From positions 4,588,001 to 4,652,000 of the forward strand of contig JAXRKN010000038.1 of assembly GCA_038502055.1 (NCBI GenBank): a stretch of 64,000 nt of DNA, written 5' to 3'. Numbering within the stretch: the stretch's first letter is position 1; every line of letters starts with the position of its first letter. Source of the stretch: Tanytarsus gracilentus. Its lineage: Eukaryota; Arthropoda; Insecta; Diptera; Chironomidae. The position numbers were made by a program, and so were the translations under genes. Below, in pieces: positions 51,801-60,800 of this stretch. The notes under the pieces are model-generated. The model was not told the DNA's origin and did no database searches. It was given only the letters and a program-made list of their open reading frames with translations.

Positions 51801-54800
51801 ATAGAAGGTAAGAATGATGACGGCTTTCTTTTATATTCACACCCTCACATTCTCATTATTGCTATTATCTTTTCCACTTCATTTCACAAATCAATCAATC
51901 AATCACGTAATTCAGTCCGAATGATCATGAAATGCTCTATCGAACGCAATCTGAAGACTCGCCAAAATCGCCTAAAGACATGTCATATGTTCGTCCATTA
52001 AGCGGCTACATGATGACCACAGCCGAAATTCATTCACGCACATCATCACGACAAAGTCAATTAGAGATGTCGGCCGATAATTTCTATTCGAAGCCGGTAA
52101 TGCACGACAGTCATTCGCAAGATAATTGTATGATCTCATCGAGACGAGGCAGTCACACGCTCGCAAATGAGCCAATTTTCATTGGACGAAATGAATTGGA
52201 GCAAATGCGTAGACAACAGCATGCACTTGCTGCAGCTATGGTCCCACATGACTTTGAGACGCATAGTTTACCGCGTCGTGTCTGTATCCATCACAAGCAG
52301 GACGAATATCACTCACATAGTCTCCCACGCCGCGAGCATCATCATCATTATCTCGAACATTCGGCCAATAGTAGTAACAATAACATTGTAGTTGAGCAGA
52401 TTTTAGAAAAGCGTCGACTCTCATCAGCTTATCAAGACGCACAGCCTTCATATGTTAATGCCAATGTCTCCGCCGATACTTATTCATTGTCTCGTCGTAG
52501 CTCCTCGTCACAACAAGTGCCGTCACTCATTGCCATCAATATGGTCGTGGCACAACAGCAGCAACAGCAAGTGACACATCACAATCAAAAGCACCATGCA
52601 GCACTGCAACAAGTTCCGCCATCCGATGAAATGTGTTCGACATGCTCTTCCGAAACAGAATCTCAAAGTGAATCGGATGAATGTGAGGAGGACTGCGATT
52701 ATGAAGAACAGCCGGAAATTAACGAAGAAAATGAGGAGGAACCATCTGATCCCGAAGAGTGTGACAGTCAGGAGAAGGAAATTTTCATTGATTTCAAGCC
52801 GCACGTTTCGCCATCAAAAGATATTAAAAGAAAAAAATTAATCAAAGCCATGTCGGAGGGAGAAATTTTGCTCGAGAATAATGAGAAAAGCAAAAAAAAG
52901 TTGGTGTCGGCGAGCGAGGAAGATTTACAGCAGCAAGAAAATTATTCTGAATATTTAGAGTACGCGAATACGCCGATTCGTGATGAGGATATTTTTAAGA
53001 CTTTAGCAGCATCTGGTGATCAACCACAGACAGCAACAAGCTCAACAACAACACTCAATCGATATTGTCGAGAGACATTTAGAAAACGTTCGATAAGTCT
53101 CGAAGATCCTTTGGCGGACGATGAAGAGATTGTGAAAAAACCCAACAGAAATTTGAAGCCCAATGGCTCAACGCCTGGTTCACCTGGCGGAAAATCCTTT
53201 GCATCGGGCGATGAAGTTACACGTGACCATTCGGAAATAAACTGGAATGACTCGCAAATCACTATACTTCCACTTCCACCTCCACCAGTAATGTGAGTAT
53301 TTCACTTTCTTCGACAAATTGACAAAGACGCAAAAAAATCTAATTTTACTTCGTTAAATAGCCCAACCGACGGAAATTCTCTTCTCACACCGTCAACAAG
53401 GCGAAAACATTTACAGCATCAACAGAGAAGCTCACTTGACGTTGAAGCGCTCGATATTGAAGACATTGCAGATCAGGTGAGTTGGAAAAATTTACGAGTA
53501 GAAGAAAAAAATGTTTCAAAACCCACACGTGGGTGTTGCCGCGTAACCCACTGTAACAGATCGGTATTGAAAGTCATTTTGGGGAAGCCTTTTAGGAGAA
53601 GCCTTGGGGAAGCCTCTGGGGAAGCCTTTTAGGTGAAGCCTTGGGGAAGCCTTTTAGGTGAAGCCTTGGGGAAGCCTTACCTTACGATGTTGACTCTTCC
53701 GTGGTTGAAATATAAATGAGCTTGAGAGAGAAAATTTTTGCCTTATATATGAAAAATTGGGGAAGGCTTAGAGAAGTTATTTTCCATTATGTTCCATTTT
53801 CCATCATGTTCCATTTTCCATCATGTTCCATTTTCCATCATGTTCCATTTTCCATTATGTTCCATTTTCCATCATGTTCCATTTTCCATCATGTTCCATT
53901 TTCCATCATGTTCCATTTTCCATCATGTTCCATTTTCCATCATGTTCCATTTTCCATCATGTTCCATTTTCCATCATGTTCCATTTTCCATCATGTTCCA
54001 TTTTCCATCATGTTCCATTTTCCATCATGTTCCATTTTCCATCATGTTCCATTTTCCATCATGTTCCATTTTCCATCATGTTCCATTTTCCATCATGTTC
54101 CATTTTCCATTATGTTCCACTTTCCACCATGTTCCACTAGCAACCAATTCCTGGTCCAATCCCGAGTTCAACGATACCCATGAAGCCATATAAGAGAAAA
54201 TTTGTATGAAAAATGGACATTATGGCGGTCCATGGCACGACCTGTGGTCATGACCCAAAAAATTCCTAAAATGGGCTAATATAGACCCCAAGACCTATCA
54301 TCTGGCGAAAACCCGAAGTCTCTAGCTGGTCCAGGGGCCGAGATCTCACTGGAACAGACAGACGACAGACGGAATCACGAGCATATAAGCGTTACCACAC
54401 TAGTGTGGGTTACGCTAAAAATGAGATAAAAAAGAATTGATTGAATAATTCGATTATTTCACTTCTCCGTGCATTATCATTGTCACCACATTTCGCTTTG
54501 CATTTTGTCAGTTCCATTCAATTTGATGAATGAATTTCAAAATGGTCAATTATATTGTTTCAATGCCAATGCATTGTGCTTTTGTGGATATTTAAACTAG
54601 ATTGATTTGGATGTCAAAAATTTAAATCGAAAATGATGCAAAGTTTAGTAAATTTTAGTTGAATATTTTAGAAAACTATTTTAATTTAAATTTCCAACAC
54701 CTGGGAATTTGCCAGGTGTTGGGAATTTCCCAGGAGTTGGGAATTTCCCAGTTGTTGGGAATTTCCCAGTTGTTGGGAATTTCCCAGGTGTTGGGAATTT

Positions 54801-57800
54801 CCCAGGTGTTGGGAATTTCCCAGGAGTTGGGAATTTCCCAGGAGTTGGGAATTTCCCAGTTGTTGGGAATTTCCCAGGTGTTGGGAATTTCCCAGGAGTT
54901 GGGAATTTCCCAGGAGTTGGGAATTTCCCAGGTGTTGGGAATTTCCCAGGAGTTGGGAATTTCCCAGGTGTTGGGAATTTCCCAGGAGTTGGGAATTTCC
55001 CAGGTGTTGGGAATTTCCCAGGTGTTGGGAATTTCCCAGGTGTTGGGAATTTCCCAGGAGTTGGGAATTTCCCAGGAGTTGGGAATTTCCCAGGTGTTGG
55101 GAATTTCCCAGGTGTTGGGAATTTCCCAGTTGTTGGGAATTTCCCAAAACTATTTTTTGAATTTGATATTTAAGTTTTCAATAAATTAGTTTCAAATTCG
55201 AGGACTGTCAACTTTTAAACAAAGTTTGAATTCCCACCCTTTTGTCTTTTTTTCTTCCATACAATAAATTCAATAATTTAAATTCACGTCTGTGCATTCG
55301 ATTGATTCAATCTCCAAAAATGACTGACAAACGATGACATTCATTGTTTAATTTCCTCATTGCATTCCTAACACATATTTGAAATTGACATAAATGTTCA
55401 ATCAACGATTTCTATGGCTTTAAATTTTTCAATTATTCATGCGCTCCAAGTGACACGATAAATTACTTGTAATATTTTAGAAATCTGTACAGTGCAGTGA
55501 AAACTAAAATAGCTAAAGGGCAACTTTGTAAAAAAAATGTTTGTGAATTTTGCTGATGGAAAAATAACATTCAGGCACATGCAAATTTGATGATGTAACA
55601 ATTTTATGATAAAAACCTTAAACTGAATGCCGTAAAGAATTCAACCCATAAAATTTTCTATTAAACTTCCATAGAAAAAAGAAAGTTGAGTGTTCAGACA
55701 AGATAAATTTTATTGTATCGCTAGAAAATTTAATCAAAAATCTCGTTGTTCACATGTATAGCTGCTGCTGACATATTAAATTTTCTGCCATAAATCTGAG
55801 CTTTTCAATAGTTTTAAATCCTCTTTTGAGCAGTGGAGAGATTTCAGCTTGTCATATTGGAAAAGTTTGAAGCAATTTTGGAAGCGCTTTATACCTCAAT
55901 GACGTTCTCAAGAATAGAAGAAAAAAAAATCTCTTTAAGCATGTCATTTAAAGTTTAAACATTCTATTGCTATCTCTGCTCAAGAGAGTGAAAAATGTGA
56001 CTTAAAGCGATCAAAATGAGAGCGAAAGAAGATACTTGAAAAATTATTTCAATTATTCAACTTTGACTCGAGCGCGTTTGCTCATTTAATCGGAAAAGAA
56101 CTGATTCTGTTAGCTCAACATCAATACCATTCGGTTGTTATGACCCAATTAGTTGAGTCAAAATGTTGAGAATTTGACAAATGGTGGATGGAATTTTAAA
56201 GCAGCGCAGTTAGAAAATTAGTCGCTTCCGCTTCACTTTTTCAAGCAAACTTCCTCATAAATTAATCATAAGGAACTTGTCCGTCTAGAGCCGCTGTTGT
56301 CTTGAAGGTTCAGAGGAAAAAATTAATTCAATTTCACCCAGGCACCAAAATTAACACTGATTTTCATATTTTCCGCCAACCGCCGAAAAAAAGTTCTGCA
56401 TAATTTTTCATCAATCGCATTAATTAGATGTGAAAGCGAAGCAATAAAGCTTTTGCGGCTGTTCTCCGTTCTAAATTAATGAATTTTCTTTCCTTTCTTC
56501 TCTCGTTAAATTTCCAGACCTCGCGAGGTTCTTTTCCGTTCACTTCACAATGGCCAAAAAAAAATTTAAATTTATTTCCATTTCATGACTGTTTGCTTTC
56601 CATTTTTATGTTCATCATGATTTCGATCATTAAAAATTTCACCATCGTTACAATTTGTAAATGGAATGGAGAGATTCTGAAAAAACAATGAAATTATAAT
56701 GAATATTGATGCCACTGAAAATTGCTTTTTTGAAATTTAAATTTAAATCCTTTCAAATATTTTTGTTTAAAGTAATTTCATGTAATTAAATTTTTTGATC
56801 TCGTGATAACAGAGCACACGATTTAACCTCGAGCTGCCTAATGAACTTCGCTTGTTTTGAGAAAACAAAAATAATGACAAACTCTAAATCCGCAACATTT
56901 AATTTACTTCTAAGATGTTTGCTTCTTTTTCGATACGCACTTAATTTTATTGAATTTAGTATTTGAGCACCTGTTTAAATTTTAAATTAAATTATTGAAC
57001 AAACGACGAAAATAGGAATTAATAATGTCGAAATTAGAAAAGCAATGTTTGAAGCATTTTCAGTAAAATTAAAATCTGGAATAGTTTAAAATGAAAACTG
57101 AATTAATCAAATTAAAAATAATAAACTATCTTTTACATTGTAAAAAAGTAGAAAAACGCAAATTGTTTTTTTAAAACGATAAAAATAAGAGCAAACACCC
57201 TAATCTTTTTAATTTGAAACTTAATTACTTAAATTTTCCTTAAAAAGTTTCAAAGTTTTTAAAAACATCCCTCCATAGCTTAAACAACACTGTTTGACAG
57301 CTTTCTTTAATCTCTCACTCCCTCCCTTTACAAAACCGTCATCGTCAACATCCTTCTTTTACATTGTTATGTATGTACACGCGCGCAATACAATAGTAAT
57401 TGTTTTTTATTTACAGCAGCGATATAAGATTTAAGAAGAGACAGGCACGGGAGGTTCATTGTGAGTTGTGTAGCATTCAATTTAACTTTCATTGAAAATA
57501 ATGGAGCATGTGGAGGGGCGAGATTGAAAAGAAGAAAAATGGAGCTGTTTGCGAGATAAAAGATCCGTCCATGTGGAAATATTAATAAAGTTCATGAGAG
57601 ATGAAAGTCTAATGAAATTTTTATATCACATTTATGGATGCACGCAAGCTCTCTTAGGAGTATTTACGAACGGATAGAGCGATGAAAATTGCTCTATTTA
57701 CGCTTTAATTGCCCTTGGTGAGGTAAACAGAATCGCACAGCGGAGAAGAATCAATTATAATAATGGCCTGTGGAAAAGCTTTAAGCACCACTTTAGATAA

Positions 57801-60800
57801 CGTCGAAATGTTGGCATAGAAATTATTTAGCGTTTGTTAAAATTTTCTACAGCACAAATAAGTTTTTGGTAAACATTCTCAGACATATTCATCTTGATTA
57901 AGAATCAAGGCGAGCACAATTTAATTTTTAAATTTTTTTAAAGAGAAAAAAATTTAATTCTGAGAATAAAATTCACTTGTGTATCTCCCCCGACATAAAA
58001 TTGCTTTGTTAGACTTGGCATTATCTATTTTCCGTTTTCATGTGTATTCAAGGATGTTAACAAGCCAGACTAAAATAAGAAGACTTCTTATACGAAGCCA
58101 TATAGCTCATGAGACGTTGAACTCAAATCATAATTTCATAAAATTACGTGAAATTCATACGGGATGAGAGATTTTGGTCGCGTCTAAAATTCAAGAGAAA
58201 AAATTGCTTGAATCTTTTGCGGATTTAAGAAATCAGCCTTACATAATGCAAAATCGTGTACGTAGTTTGAAAATAATCCCTCGCTTTAGTGTTATTGATA
58301 TTACCGACAACATTTCCGTCGATGTTGATGCTGATGCGAAAACGAGATAAGCAAAACTTCCTCAATTCCTTAACAGATAAAAATTCAATGATTCTTTACT
58401 TATTTTTGAAAAAGCACATTGCAAATGCCAACGGAGGTGCGTGCGAGAAATATTTAATTTGATTTATCGCGTCTAATGTGCTCTTGGTTATCATACCTGA
58501 TTTATTTATTCATTTTCTTGACATTTCAGCCTCTTCCACCCCTTCCACCTCTCGCCACCCCCACGTACTCATTAATTCCGCCAATTATGGAAGTTCATCA
58601 AAGCACTACCGTCTCAACAACCACACAAACCACATGTCTTTCAACGATAAAAGCTTCTACGACGGTGGCATCGACAACAACGCCAACTGGAATCGTCAAG
58701 CCGACACCGTCGATTGCTGTCATTCATACACAGAGCTTTGAGAACATGGAAAAGAAGATAAATTTATCGCAGCAGCACGTAAAGCCTCCATCATCATCTC
58801 ATGGAGGCAAACGGAAAGATATCAAGAAGCATCTCCAACATAAAAACAAACATTCCGCTCTTGACAGAGTTCACAGGTGAGAAAATTCCATTCTCTACTC
58901 CCCTCCTCTGTCACTTAATGAAGCGAAAAGTTTTTTTTTGTGCGAGGCGAAATTGATAAAACAGATGCCTCGTATCTCAATCTTTTCTCACACACACACA
59001 CACTTTTCCTTCTTATGGTTGATGAGCGAGAAAAAAAAAATATTGATCAATACATTTCATGACAAAGAAGGAGAGAGAAAAAAAGTTTAAGAAACAAGAA
59101 CTTTTAATGGATTGCAAACAAGAACAAGAAGGAGGAAAATTTTGTTCGTCGCGATAAAAAGAAAAGTTTTTTTTTAATTTTTTTAACACGTTTTTTAAAA
59201 TGCTCAAAATAAAATTCAATTCCTGCATCATGAAAAACTTTTTTCTTTATTTATCAAACTAGGTCGAACGAGTCGCTCGAATCGAGTGGTGCAAAGACAT
59301 CTTCAGAATCGATATTGAAGAGAACCGATGGGATTGAAGCGTCAGAGGGCAGTACAACGGAGGATTACGTTACGTGTACCGATAACTCGAAGCGAATGTC
59401 CATGCCACCACAAGCACATGTGCCAGGTATAAGATTTGCTACGTCCTTCAAGGCATCACATATAGCAGGTTAACATACACTCTTTGAACGTGAAACATTG
59501 GTCGATGGAAAATATAGAGCTTTCTTTAATTTCATTACGTTTTATGTGTTGAGAATTTGTTATTTTTATCCCACTCATGTCCCTATCACATTAAACACAC
59601 ACACAAACGAAACCTTTTGTGCTGTGAGCGTTTTTCTGTTGGCTTTTATTCTAAACTTAACCAACATGCCAGGGAAAGGAAATTGAATGCGGTTTTATTA
59701 TTAAAAAATCTAAAAAGCTTTTAAACTTTTTTTTTCAATTCATGAATAATTTAAGCTTTTTTAAAGTTCATCGTCATGTGAAAAAAGCTCCAAGTACAAA
59801 TTGAGCTTTTACACCAAAATTTAAATCTCTCGTGAAAAATTCCTCATAGAAAAACTTTTTGAGAACCCACATTTGACTCGACCAAATATTTATTTTCAAA
59901 AGCCGTTTTTCCTTTTTTTAGTATATGCATAAAAAAATATCTCAATGACTTTCCTCTGGTGTGCATTAACATACCCACAAAAAGTTCACTCTTCGCCTCA
60001 TTGCTTCCCTGATGATGTTGGAACGCAATTTATATTTTCATCTCCTCATTCCCATTTTTCTCGTCTAACATTTGACATGATTTTACTCTTATCGCATTCA
60101 TGTTTAACAAACCGTAGAACCTCAATGCTAACCTCTCCAGCTCGATGTATTGTTGAGCGTGGATATAAAAGCACAAATTTCATTTTTGTCATTCTCAAAG
60201 AATTAGAAATTGAAATGATTAACAGCAGAGTTATGAAATTTAACGTAGAGTGCCTTTTTCCAATTATTTCTAACGCTTGTATTATTTGTTCTTTCTGCCT
60301 TACATGTTTTTGTGGCAAATCTTATCTATTCACTTAATCTAATTACACGAAATATTTGCATCTAGGAACGGCACCGAGCTCACAAACAATCACCATAGAT
60401 GGCTCATCATTCGAGAGTGCTTCATCCTTCCATAGCTTAGCGAGAGTTGAGGCAATATGCGAGGATGCTCCCCTAATACCACCGCCGACGATCGATGAAA
60501 AGGTCAAAAAATCACCAACGCACTCTGACTCGAGCACATCCTCTGGTAGTTATCGAATGCCACAAATTAAAGCATCATCTCCATCACGTCCTGCCGCTAT
60601 CGCAAAACCTCTACCCATACATGTGCATGTGAAGAAGAATAAGAAGGAATCTGTATCAGATGACGAACGTAGTGAAAAATTTCAATCTTCTTCTCATGAT
60701 GAGAAAGATTACAAGACATTAAGGGCGAGAAAGCCGAGAGAGTGGAATGAAGAAGATCGGCGTCGTAAAAAGGGCAATTTCAAATTGGAGTTTAATGGAA

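Larger units (their letters stand above)
53511..54421 (+). mobile_element. Tandem-repeat-bearing element family, copy 4 (intact ends; 25-bp and 17-bp arrays)
   Basis: The 5' end is identical to copy 2 across TGTTTCAAAACCCACACGTG and on through GCGTAACCCAC. It then carries about four 25-bp units (GGGGAAGCCTTTTAGGTGAA type), about twenty 17-bp units, a part of the 129-bp unit (GTTCAACGATACCCATGAAG), the conserved 3' block, a short GACG-like run and the end GTGGGTTACGC (54405-54415) plus TAAAAA. The near identity of its ends to copy 2 suggests recent activity. It lies in the same orientation as the host gene. Confidence 0.83.
53477..58529 (+). other. Intron 9 of the PDZ-PH gene (5.1 kb), rich in tandem repeats
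   Basis: It holds element copy 4 (53511-54421) and the 18-bp minisatellite at 54703-55146. The rest, about 55150-58529, is AT-rich with no supportable exon. Confidence 0.75.

Noticed and set aside
52167..52841. Antisense and offset open frames over exon 8 of the PDZ-PH gene
   Set aside because: Shadows of the coding frame, which has matching splice phases on both sides.
53716..54193. Three plus-strand frames of 105-155 codons rich in FHFPSCSIFHHVPF
   Set aside because: Same reason: 17-bp array read in each frame.
54659..55189. Frames on both strands with GISQVL, GVGNFP and LGNSQH repeats
   Set aside because: They arise from the 18-bp near-palindromic minisatellite, which has no stops on either strand.
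59945..60337. 130-codon plus-strand frame before exon 12
   Set aside because: It lies in intron 11, is Cys/Phe/Ile-rich unlike the flanking exons, and has no acceptor-donor pair that keeps frame.
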